Part shown: in pieces, positions 7,005 to 15,299 of the stretch
How positions within the stretch are numbered: position 1 is the stretch's first letter
How the letters are laid out: every line of letters starts with the position of its first letter
NCBI GenBank assembly: GCA_017461665.1
Contig: JAFTXI010000030.1
Span: 62,001 to 126,000, forward strand
DNA length: 64,000 bases
Reading direction: 5' to 3'
Origin: Bacteroidales bacterium
GTDB lineage: Bacteria > Bacteroidota > Bacteroidia > Bacteroidales > F082
Notes under the pieces: model-generated
Databases searched by the model: none
What the model was told of the DNA's origin: nothing
What the model saw: the letters and a program-made list of their open reading frames with translations, nothing else
Made by a program: the position numbers and the translations under genes

Positions 7005-9394
7005 ATGAAGAAATATTTAGAATCAATAAAATCATTTTTACCAATAGCAATATGTTTTATTGTTGTCATGTTCTGTGTAAAATGCTTTGAACTTTTTACG
7101 TCAGATTCTGTATCAATAAGTCATATTTTGGAAATGATTTTTAGCAATCTTGTCGCCTCTTTGGTTTTAAGTTTTTTTGTCTTAATAGTTTTTAACATAA
7201 TTTCTATTTACTCAAAGAAAGTCGCTATTTATACATCTTCCGTTCTTTTTGCGATAATTGTCATTTCAGAAATTGGGCTGATTTTCTATCATAATTCAAC
7301 GGGACTTATGATGGGTCGCGAATTGATAGAAAGACCGTTTTGGGAAACATTTGTCACGATAAAAAGCGTGCTGCACTTCTGGATGATAGCAGCAGCGATT
7401 CTGTTTGTTATTGGATTTGTTTTAATAAATGTTGCAGTCTCTCAAAGTTCAAGGTTAAATGCTCAAAGTCTAAATATGATAATGCTTATATTAATGTTGG
7501 TTTCCATTCCTTTATTTATCATCATTAAACCGAATCAGAATGAAAATGCAGTTAACAAGATATGGTATTGTTTCCATTCTTGTTTCTTAGAAAAATACGA
7601 TGATGTAGATTTTAGGGCAGCGAATAAGAAGATTGAAAAATTTAAGAAGTTGTTTCCCGAGAGAGGATTCGTTGATAATGAATATCCTTTAGAGAGAGTT
7701 GACACTATAGCTAATGTACTTGGCAAATATTTCAAAAACTCTGAGAGTAAACCGAATATTGTTTTTATCGTTGTTGAATCTTTAGGTGCAGATATTTTTG
7801 GCATTAACGAATACGGATATACTTTCACTCCGTTCTTAGATTCTTTGTCGAAGCATTCTCTGTTATGGAGTAATTGTATATCAACAACCTCGCGCAGTTT
7901 TGGCGTTGTGCCTGCCATCACAGGCTCCGTCCCACATGGTCCTAGAGGATTTCAGTTTGGAAATATGCCAGATCATAATTCTTTATATAGCGTGTTGAAA
8001 GACAACAACTATGAGACTAGTGCCTTTTACGCCGGCGATTTCTCTTTCGATAAAGTCTATGATTATCTGATAGCACAGAAAATAGATTTTATGTCGCCAT
8101 TTTATGAAGATTCAAAGAAGAAAGAAAATAAAAAATACGATTTTACTTATTGGGGTTACCAAGATAAGGTGATGTTTGATAAGAGCGCGGAAATAATAAG
8201 TCGGCGTGATAAAGAGAAATCATATTTCGATTTATTGATAACTATTTCTCAACATGATAACAGACTGAAACTTAATGATAAGAAGAAAATTGATTCTTAC
8301 TACAAGAAAGTCTCGGATATTATATCCACTTTGCCTGAGACTGAACGAGTAAGCAAAAAAGAAATCAGTGGTCATCTTGCTTCCATGCTTTATGGTGATG
8401 ACGCGATAAGAGATTTTGTTAAGAAATATTCAGAATTACATCAAGACGGAAATTATATTTTTGTCATCACTGGTGACCATAGTTTGAATTTAAATCCAGA
8501 AAATCCTTTGGATGCTTATCATGGCCTTTGATTATATGGTCGCCGATGCTGACAGAGAGCGCTCGTTTTGACGCTGTAGTTTCTCACAATGATATAGTGC
8601 CGTCTTTGAATGCATTACTTCGCGACAACTTTGGTTTAAAAACGCCGTCTTACATCAGTTGGATGGGCAACGGACTCGACACTTCAAGTGTATTTCGTTG
8701 TGACTTAGAGACCTGTTTCCTATTATATACAAGGACAATATTCGATGGTATCTTCGACAATTACTATTATACCGTAGCTAACGGAGAAAAGAAAGCATTT
8801 TTAATAAAGGAAAATCTCACAGTGGAAGAAATAGATGATAAAGATATAATTGATGATATTAATGAGAAATTCAGGATTTTCGCTTTTGTAGATAATTATG
8901 CGTATAGCAATAACAAAGTGACGAAACATCCTATTCTTCAGCGCAATGCATACGACACGATTAAGGAATTTACTATCGATTCTATCTATTGCAAGTCGCT
9001 ACCCGAGAAGCCGAGTATCGTTAAACCAGACGAGGTTGAGGTACTTTCAACAGCAATCGATTCGGGATATAACGAAGTGAAAATCATTATGACTGCTGAT
9101 GTTATTTATACCAGCGGAGTATGGCAAGATAAGTTTATAAATCTCGGTGTTAAATATTCATACGGCGAAGACCGAAGTATCAACAGCTCTGATAATATCT
9201 CTAAAAGTTTTACCGATAGTTGGTATGACCAGAACAGATGGACCAAAATGGAATTTGTTAAAATTTTCTCTCTGCAACCGTCTGATAAAAATGAATTTGA
9301 GATTTATCTGAGACCAACACTCAAAGATTATCTCTGGGATCCAGAACACAGCATCCTGTTAAAGAATATTAACATTATGATATTAGCAAGTTAG
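7005..9394 (+). pseudogene. Tandem sulfatase/LTA-synthase-like paralogue, frameshifted
   Basis: A second copy of the preceding gene with the same layout: five helices, IVFIVVESLGADIFG, ISQHDN, VITGDHSLN and the same C-terminal extension. The ATG at 7005 is chosen because MKKYLESI aligns with the paralogue's start; an upstream TTG at 6984 overlaps the preceding gene. The frame breaks near 8524. The paralogue reads NAYHVPLIIWSP, while here DAYHGL ends in TGA and LIIWSP resumes in another frame. One missing base after CATG explains this. It may be a true mutation or a sequencing error. The break falls inside the catalytic domain, so a truncated product would probably be inactive. Confidence 0.8.
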
Positions 9395-9435
9395 ATTGAA
9401 TCTGAAAATTATTGAATTAAAATTTTCTCAATTTT

Positions 9436-10155
9436 CTAAAAAATGTCTGGAGTTGGATAGTCAACTAAAACGACTTTAACACTTTTATTGTTACATAATT
9501 CTTTTGTAAATTCCACGTTTTCAGGAGTGAAGTCTTTTGGCGTATCCCAGAAATGAATATTCTGTTCTGGAAAACTATCGCACAAAAAAGGATACATGCT
9601 ATACTCGCAGCTTATTGCGTCAGGATTCAGTTCTTCTATCTGAGAACGAATCATCTTTGCCAAATAGACGGAATCTTTATGCTCTTTTCGTTTCCAATAT
9701 TTTATGTTCTCGACCCACAGCAAAGTGCGGAATCCGTTTTCCTTTACAATCTTAAGAACTTTTAGGTTTTTACTTTCGACGAAAGCTTTTTCCTTAATTC
9801 CATATTTCGCATCCAAACAATTCAGAATTGTCATTGCCTGCTCTACATTTTTTTCCGATAGATTTTTGAAATCAATCCAATAATTCATCTTTTTTGGCTT
9901 TTTAATAACAGACAACCATTCGTTTAGAGTCAGGTCTTTGGAAGTATCGGCGACGACACGTCCCACATAAATATCGTTTTTTTCTTGAGAATAAATCACA
10001 TCGACCTCAAGTCCGTCGAAGATGTCTTCATATTTCTGGGCATCGTCTTTTGAATAAACGCCATGTTTCCAGACTTTTGAGTCGGGATTATTATCAATGT
10101 TGTTACAAGATGACAAAGATATAAGTATCAGAAGAAGAAATAAGATTCTGTTCAT
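9436..10155 (-). CDS. Lipoprotein, phosphodiesterase-like TIM barrel (menorin/GDPD-like)
   Basis: Lipoprotein of about 239 residues. The ATG at 10155 is chosen because MNRILFLLLILISLSSC is a proper lipoprotein signal with lipobox LSSC; a longer frame upstream would bury it. The motifs WKHGVYS near the N-terminus, GLEVDVIYS, NDIYVGRV and MNYWIDFKNL recall PLC-like phosphodiesterases, either glycerophosphodiester phosphodiesterases or the FAM151/menorin family. In the neighbouring paralogue the first motif is WKHRVNS, closer to the family's His-x-x-Asn, so the Gly-Val-Tyr variant here may be altered. It lies 10 bases downstream of that paralogue, in one operon. The substrate is unknown. Confidence 0.6.
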   Translation of the reverse strand: MNRILFLLLILISLSSCNNIDNNPDSKVWKHGVYSKDDAQKYEDIFDGLEVDVIYSQEKNDIYVGRVVADTSKDLTLNEWLSVIKKPKKMNYWIDFKNLSEKNVEQAMTILNCLDAKYGIKEKAFVESKNLKVLKIVKENGFRTLLWVENIKYWKRKEHKDSVYLAKMIRSQIEELNPDAISCEYSMYPFLCDSFPEQNIHFWDTPKDFTPENVEFTKELCNNKSVKVVLVDYPTPDIF

Positions 10156-10165
10156 GTCGTTGTGT

Positions 10166-10933
10166 TTAATAATCAATAGGATTTGGATAATCGACGAGAA
10201 CAATTCTCACGTTCTCATTATAGCATATTTTTTTTGTAAACTCAATATTCTTAGGAGTATATTTCTTAGGAGTATCCCAAAAGTGAATTTTCTGTTCAGG
10301 GAAGCTGTCGCACAGAATTGGGAACATATCCGAGATACAGCTTATAGCATCCGGATTGACATTATTTATGCACTCGCGAATATTGTTCATCACAGCGATT
10401 GTGTCGTGCAAAGTTTTGTATTCTTTGTAAGAAAGACTTGTTACCCAAAGCATTGTGAAATATCCGTTTTCTTTCGCAGTCTTCAATGCCTTCTGACTAT
10501 AGCTTTCAATGAACAACTTTTCCTTGATTTTATGTTTTTCCACTATTATGTTTAACGCTTGAATCGCCTGTTCTGCGTTCTTTCCATCAAGATGTTTGAA
10601 ATCAAGCCAATAACATAAATGTCTTTTCTTGAAGAAGGTATGTAAACTAAATTTTTTGTATTGTTTCATTGATGAGAGAAAATCATCGAATCTAAGATTG
10701 TTGACGCTGTCAGCATAAGAATGACCGACATAAATATCGTTTCTTTTAGGATGATAGAAAATATCAACTTCTATTCCGTCGAAGTTTTCTATTGCTTCTT
10801 TCAATTCTTCAATACTATTGACACGATGTTTCCAGACTTTTGAGTCAGGATATTGAAAACCAACGTTATCTTCTTTTTTATCACATGAAAACAAAGCGAT
10901 AATTATCAGCGATGATATTAAAAATTTTCTCAT
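10166..10933 (-). CDS. Lipoprotein, phosphodiesterase-like TIM barrel (menorin/GDPD-like)
   Basis: A 255-residue lipoprotein (lipobox ALFSC) and the upstream member of a tandem pair. VWKHRVNSIEELKEA is followed by GIEVDIFYHPKRNDIYVGH, LCYWLDFKHL, KEKLFIESYSQKAL and a final HFWDTPKKYTP. These fit a phosphodiesterase TIM barrel in which an early His and the Glu/Asp of the EVD motif bind metal. This copy keeps the His-Arg-Val-Asn motif intact. Placement on the outer or periplasmic membrane face, next to the phosphoglycerol-transferase-like enzymes, makes turnover of a glycerophosphate-type substituent a reasonable guess, but this is inference. Confidence 0.6.
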   Translation of the reverse strand: MRKFLISSLIIIALFSCDKKEDNVGFQYPDSKVWKHRVNSIEELKEAIENFDGIEVDIFYHPKRNDIYVGHSYADSVNNLRFDDFLSSMKQYKKFSLHTFFKKRHLCYWLDFKHLDGKNAEQAIQALNIIVEKHKIKEKLFIESYSQKALKTAKENGYFTMLWVTSLSYKEYKTLHDTIAVMNNIRECINNVNPDAISCISDMFPILCDSFPEQKIHFWDTPKKYTPKNIEFTKKICYNENVRIVLVDYPNPIDY

Positions 10934-10954
10934 AATTTTGATGAATATATTTTT

Positions 10955-10962
10955 GCAAAAGT
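10955..10962 (-). promoter_or_regulatory. -7 promoter element of the lipoprotein pair
   Basis: TACTTTTG on the reverse strand, 21 bases before the start at 10933. Confidence 0.5.
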
Positions 10963-11021
10963 ATTATTTTTCACGATAAAATAGATATATTGGCAAATAA
11001 AATCATCAAAACAAACAACCT

Positions 11022-12980
11022 CTATTCTATTACTATCTCATACACTTTTCCTTCGATGTCGGTCTTGTTGTATGGAATCAAGCCTTGTTCAAAGACCATC
11101 GGAGGCCACCATTCGGAATAGTGATATTCTTGAGTTACAATACACAACATCTGGTTGTTAGGAATAGAAGTATATTCGTCGTTCATATAACCAACCACGG
11201 TCATATTCTCAGGTGAAGGTCCGAGACGCCAGATAATCTCATTCGGACGCCACTCTATCTCGTAGTAATAATAATCTTCCTTAAAAACATCGTTGCTTAT
11301 TGGTGATTTTATTGTCAAGGCCTTGTATAGTTTTGTCCAACGCATCGCGTCATACGTCTTCTCAAGATATTTGATGTGATTCAAACCGTCGTCAAAATTC
11401 TTAGGTTCTGGTGTTGCCAAATCCCAATTGGTGCAACAATACATTATCTCGTTGTCATACTTTGGATTTTCCTCCTTTAGATGACTGTCGGATTTATAAT
11501 ATGTTTTGGGCCAATAACGTGAGGTTTTAACTATTTCAATATCAATCTCCGAATAATGATTCTCATGCGTGCGTTGTGGATTAGGAGAGTCATCGCTTTT
11601 AGGAATATAACCGCCTCCGGCAGTACTTTTTCTTCTGTAGTTCCACGAGTGATCGTCTTGATATATAAGCCAAAAGGCGTATGTCAATCCGTTCCAGATA
11701 TTTTCTTCGTTGAGCATGACAGGGAATTTTATCTTGCCACGATATTTGCCGTAAGTAAAACCAACTCTTGTTATAACACCTGTCGATTCTTTTCTCAAAT
11801 CATCGTAATTGTCGTTGCCAGGATTTATCAATGAGATACTGTTGTCGTCGTTGAGTTTTACCGTACTTCCAAGACAATCAGTTACAACGGGATAATTGTA
11901 TTGAAGACTTGCGCTGTCGTATTTTGTTTTCGATTCCTCATATTCCTTCATGCTGTAAGGATCTTCATCGGAAACGACATCTTTGATAAGAGGAATATTT
12001 CTCAAAGTATATTGCTTGCTGATAGAACTTAAAAACTGTTCGTACAGAGCCGAAGAATACATCTCGTCGGAATTGCTGCATTTTGGATTGGAATTGTCGA
12101 TGGAATAATTTTTTGTTTTAACGATAGTCTCGTCTAAGAAGATTCCCTGCTCAGGAGTGATAACAGCGCGTGTTTTCAATATCTTATTACTTACAATTAC
12201 GTTAACATTCTCATTATTGATATTTGAAAAATAATAATAAGGATTGACAAATTCTCCATCTTCGTTGGTTAGGGAAATGTTTTTGATATAATCGGGGATG
12301 TTGTTCAATTCGTCTTCTGTGCAGATTACTAACATAAAAGAATAGCAGCCCACTCTCGGATTCCTCTTGAATCTGTTGTTAATGTCGCCGTGATTTTTCT
12401 TGTCGTCAATCATCCATAAGGCATCAAGGAATAGTTGTTCATCTAAGGTATTTTCGTTCTCAATAGCTTTTTTCTTGATAGATTCCAACCAGGCGGGAGT
12501 GTTGTAAACAGCTTCAATAATTTTGTTGATAGCTCGTTGTGAGAAGTTATTCTTTGTCGGGTCGCCGCCATAATATTTTTTCTCGTCGCGTGGATTACCT
12601 ACAATTCTGAACGAATCGCTTACCAAACCATCTTCCTCAATCTTTTTAAATCCAAGAGAAACATCTTCCCAACTGCCATAGAAATTCTCGTTGTTCAAAG
12701 GATTGTCGTTCTCGAATTTATATGATTCGTTCTGATAAAATATCTTGTAATATAAATCTTTCTTTCCTTCAAAAGTAAAGATAAATTCTCCTCCATTACA
12801 TTGATTTATAGAAGGCATCACAATGCCATTGTTGACGACATCTTTCAAATCCATATCGAGATAGACGGTGTCGGTATCAGGGAAATTCGACATTGGGTTG
12901 AAACAAATATCGATATTATTAACGTTTCTACAAGATAACATCAAAGCAGAAAAAACAACGATAAAAAATAACTTTTTCAT
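11022..12980 (-). CDS. Large lipoprotein with GH16-like C-terminal domain
   Basis: Predicted lipoprotein of 652 residues. The ATG at 12980 is chosen because MKKLFFIVVFSALMLSC is a clear lipoprotein signal (lipobox LMLSC); the longer frame would overlap the divergent gene. The C-terminal part, from about residue 400, resembles a jelly-roll glycoside hydrolase of family 16. RGKIKFPVML is followed by AFWLIYQ, the motif SEIDIEI at about residue 477, YYYYEIEWRPNEIIWRLG and WWPPMVFEQG. EIDIE matches the GH16 active-site pattern E-x-D-x-E. GH16 enzymes cut or transglycosylate beta-glucans and galactans. The N-terminal 400 residues are not recognised. The family call is by motif only. Confidence 0.6.
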   Translation of the reverse strand: MKKLFFIVVFSALMLSCRNVNNIDICFNPMSNFPDTDTVYLDMDLKDVVNNGIVMPSINQCNGGEFIFTFEGKKDLYYKIFYQNESYKFENDNPLNNENFYGSWEDVSLGFKKIEEDGLVSDSFRIVGNPRDEKKYYGGDPTKNNFSQRAINKIIEAVYNTPAWLESIKKKAIENENTLDEQLFLDALWMIDDKKNHGDINNRFKRNPRVGCYSFMLVICTEDELNNIPDYIKNISLTNEDGEFVNPYYYFSNINNENVNVIVSNKILKTRAVITPEQGIFLDETIVKTKNYSIDNSNPKCSNSDEMYSSALYEQFLSSISKQYTLRNIPLIKDVVSDEDPYSMKEYEESKTKYDSASLQYNYPVVTDCLGSTVKLNDDNSISLINPGNDNYDDLRKESTGVITRVGFTYGKYRGKIKFPVMLNEENIWNGLTYAFWLIYQDDHSWNYRRKSTAGGGYIPKSDDSPNPQRTHENHYSEIDIEIVKTSRYWPKTYYKSDSHLKEENPKYDNEIMYCCTNWDLATPEPKNFDDGLNHIKYLEKTYDAMRWTKLYKALTIKSPISNDVFKEDYYYYEIEWRPNEIIWRLGPSPENMTVVGYMNDEYTSIPNNQMLCIVTQEYHYSEWWPPMVFEQGLIPYNKTDIEGKVYEIVIE

Positions 12981-12995
12981 GAACACAATTTTACG

Positions 12996-13003
12996 CAAAT
13001 ATA
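12996..13003 (-). promoter_or_regulatory. -7 promoter element of the GH16-like lipoprotein
   Basis: TATATTTG on the reverse strand, 15 bases before the start at 12980. It shares a 63-base divergent gap with the opposing promoter at 13029-13036. Confidence 0.6.
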
Positions 13004-13028
13004 TGCTATTTATTAATATAAATAATTG

Positions 13029-13036
13029 TAAATTTG
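13029..13036 (+). promoter_or_regulatory. -7 promoter element of the AlgJ-like gene
   Basis: TAAATTTG ends 7 bases before the ATG at 13044, so the message is predicted to be leaderless or nearly so. Confidence 0.55.
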
Positions 13037-13043
13037 CAGCATT

Positions 13044-14375
13044 ATGAAAGAAAATCTTACATATACGATTCTGTTTGCGATATTGATGTTGTTTCTTTTT
13101 CTGCCTATAATTCAAGATGAGACAGCGTTGATAAAAGTGAAGCCTTTGAATGGTGTTAATGTGAAATCTGAGAAAGTGAATCTGAACATGGAGAATTTTT
13201 CTTCGGGAAAATATCAGTCACATTTAGAGACATTTATATCGGAGAACTTCGGGCTGAGAGAACCTCTTATCAGGATTTATAATCAATATCTATGGTCTTT
13301 TTTTAGAAAATCATATTGTAAGAATGTAGTGATTGGAAAAGACGATTGGCTTTACAACGAGAAGTCGGTGAAGGATCATTATGAAGGCTTGACTTTGGAA
13401 TATGCCGACAATGAGGAAGAATTAAAAAATAAGCTCGATAAAGATGTTAAAAGATTAAAGAAACTGCAAACTCTTTTGAAAGAAAGAGGCACCGACATTT
13501 TTGTTCTGATGCTTCCGTCGAAAGATTTGATCTATCCTGAGTATCTTCCTAAGAATGTCAACTATGACAATAAAAATACGATACGTCCCATCGATTATTT
13601 CTCAGAGGCTTTCGTTCAACATGAAATCAACTTTTTCAATGTTTCCGATTATTTTAAGTCGATAAAAGATTCTGTGGATTTTGACTTATTTCCTAAAAAT
13701 GGAATGCATTGGTCGAACATAGCATGCGCCTACATTTCCGATTCCATAATACGTTATATGGAACATCTCAGCGGTGACAATTATCCCAATATAAGATTGA
13801 GTGAAAGTTACGAAGCCGATTCCAAGAAACCTGACGACGATATGGAGGACCTGCTGAATCTTACATTCCCAATAAGACACGTTGAAAATAAATATGCCGA
13901 TGTGAGTGTCATCGCCGATGATTCGGTAAAGAAACCGAATCTTATTGTGATGGGCGATTCTTTCTTTTGGAATATGACGCACTCTCTTCCCATGGATGAA
14001 ATTTTCAATACTTATTATTATTGGTATTATTTCAATACTATCTATTTTGATTCTGAACATAACAATGTCGAGGAGATAAATCTCGTCAAGGAGTTGGATA
14101 AGGCTGATGTGGTGATGATTTCGTTGAGTGCGACGCAGCTTTACGACATAAATCACGATTTTATCTCGCAGGCTCTTATTCAGCTGTCGCTCAATGATGA
14201 TAAGGTCATAGATGAGGTCTTGGACGGGATAAAACAAAGGATGAGAAACGATGAGAATTGGTATAATAGTCTTCTTAAAAAAGCTAAAGAAAAAGGTGTT
14301 ACCATCGAGCAGGTGATGACGGAAGATGCCATTTATATCGTAAATCAGGAACCGGAAAAATATATATCAATATAA
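13044..14375 (+). CDS. AlgJ/AlgX-like (DHHW/SGNH) polysaccharide O-acetylation protein
   Basis: Protein of 443 residues with an N-terminal membrane anchor (residues 5-24, TYTILFAILMLFLFLPII). Its extracytoplasmic domain resembles the SGNH-type domain of AlgJ and AlgX, which pass acetyl groups to an exported polysaccharide. Visible features are the family's early segment FISENFGLREPLIRIYNQ, GKDDWLYNEKS, DIFVLMLPSKDLIYPEYLP, KNGMHWSNIAC (the His-Trp motif) and IVMGDSFFWNM (GDSF with the likely catalytic Ser). AlgJ-type proteins normally work with an MBOAT partner (AlgI), and none is encoded nearby. The surrounding envelope genes suggest a role in surface-glycan modification. Confidence 0.75.
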   Translation: MKENLTYTILFAILMLFLFLPIIQDETALIKVKPLNGVNVKSEKVNLNMENFSSGKYQSHLETFISENFGLREPLIRIYNQYLWSFFRKSYCKNVVIGKDDWLYNEKSVKDHYEGLTLEYADNEEELKNKLDKDVKRLKKLQTLLKERGTDIFVLMLPSKDLIYPEYLPKNVNYDNKNTIRPIDYFSEAFVQHEINFFNVSDYFKSIKDSVDFDLFPKNGMHWSNIACAYISDSIIRYMEHLSGDNYPNIRLSESYEADSKKPDDDMEDLLNLTFPIRHVENKYADVSVIADDSVKKPNLIVMGDSFFWNMTHSLPMDEIFNTYYYWYYFNTIYFDSEHNNVEEINLVKELDKADVVMISLSATQLYDINHDFISQALIQLSLNDDKVIDEVLDGIKQRMRNDENWYNSLLKKAKEKGVTIEQVMTEDAIYIVNQEPEKYISI

Positions 14376-14384
14376 AAAAATGAA

Positions 14385-15218
14385 ATGAAGATAACATCGA
14401 ACTCCGGATTGATACTCGAGGGTGGAGGCATGAGAGGCGTCTTCACATGTGGTGTTTTGGATTGCTTCATGGATAATGAGATTCGTTTTCCATATTCCAT
14501 AGGTGTGAGTGCCGGAGCGTGCAATGGACTTTCTTACGTGTCGCGACAGAGAGGCAGAGCAAAATTCAGTAACATCGACTTGCTCGAGAAATACAACTAC
14601 ATAGGAATAAAATATCTCATAACAAAAGGCAACATCATGGATTTTGATTTGTTGTTCGACACTTTCCCGAATGAGATAATTCCATACGATTATGAAGTAT
14701 TGTCTAAGAGTGAGCAGCGTTTTGAGATGGTAACGACGAGTTGTAAGACTGGCGAGGCGTGTTATTTTGAAGAGAAAAATAATCCTGACAGAGTCATCGA
14801 TATTGTTAAGGCGTCGAGCAGTTTACCTTTTGTATGTCCCATCTCATACGTCGATGGCGAGCCAATGTTGGATGGTGGCATTGCCGATTCTATACCGATA
14901 ATGAGAGCGAGAGAATTGGGATTTGATAATAATGTCGTTGTTTTAACTCGCAACAAAGGATATAGGAAATCGGAGAGAGAAATGAAGATTGTGAATCTTT
15001 TTTATAGAAAATATCCTGCCTTACGTAGAGCTATCATGATGAGAAACAAGATTTACAACGAGCAGATTGAGATGGTGGAGAAGATGGAAGATGCCGGTGA
15101 GATTGTCGTTATCAGACCGGAGAGACCTATTGAAGTAGGAAGGATGGAACGCGACGCAAAAAAATTACTTGCTTTGTATGAAGAAGGATACGCTTTGGCA
15201 GAGCAGTGTTTGCGTTAA
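14385..15218 (+). CDS. Patatin-like phospholipase
   Basis: Predicted cytoplasmic acyl hydrolase of 277 residues with a Ser-Asp dyad. All family marks are present: the oxyanion loop GLILEGGGMRGVFTCG at residues 6-21, the nucleophile elbow GVSAG (Ser near residue 42) and the catalytic DGG in MLDGGIADSIP near residue 165. The size and the C-terminal helix RPERPIEVGRMERD match the RssA/YjjU-like group of bacterial patatins, whose natural lipids are mostly unknown. It follows the AlgJ-like gene by 9 bases and is probably cotranscribed with it. Nothing unusual is seen. Confidence 0.9.
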   Translation: MKITSNSGLILEGGGMRGVFTCGVLDCFMDNEIRFPYSIGVSAGACNGLSYVSRQRGRAKFSNIDLLEKYNYIGIKYLITKGNIMDFDLLFDTFPNEIIPYDYEVLSKSEQRFEMVTTSCKTGEACYFEEKNNPDRVIDIVKASSSLPFVCPISYVDGEPMLDGGIADSIPIMRARELGFDNNVVVLTRNKGYRKSEREMKIVNLFYRKYPALRRAIMMRNKIYNEQIEMVEKMEDAGEIVVIRPERPIEVGRMERDAKKLLALYEEGYALAEQCLR

Positions 15219-15230
15219 GGATTGACAAAT

Positions 15231-15246
15231 TCCCTAAAAATAGGGA
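15231..15246. promoter_or_regulatory. Inverted repeat upstream of feoAB, possible operator
   Basis: TCCCTA / TAGGGA separated by AAAA lies 24 bases before the -7 element of feoAB. Its position fits a repressor or activator site for an iron-responsive regulator, but the sequence does not match a Fur box that I recognise. Confidence 0.3.
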
Positions 15247-15269
15247 TATCACCTTTTTAATTTTATAAA

Positions 15270-15277
15270 TAACTTTG
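15270..15277 (+). promoter_or_regulatory. -7 promoter element of feoAB
   Basis: TAACTTTG, 23 bases before the start codon. Confidence 0.55.
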
Positions 15278-15299
15278 CTACGTAGGAAAATGTAAAGTG

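Noticed and set aside
6984-9394. Two separate overlapping genes (one ending at 8531, one starting TTG at 8528)
   Set aside because: Alignment to the intact tandem paralogue shows one continuous protein; the join falls in the middle of the conserved LIIWSP segment, so a frameshift is the simpler reading.
10097-10555. 152-codon forward frame across the two lipoprotein genes
   Set aside because: Lies antisense to two well-supported lipoprotein genes and has no family features.
15219-15299. Riboswitch upstream of feoAB
   Set aside because: The leader after the -7 box is only about 20 bases, too short for a known metal riboswitch.
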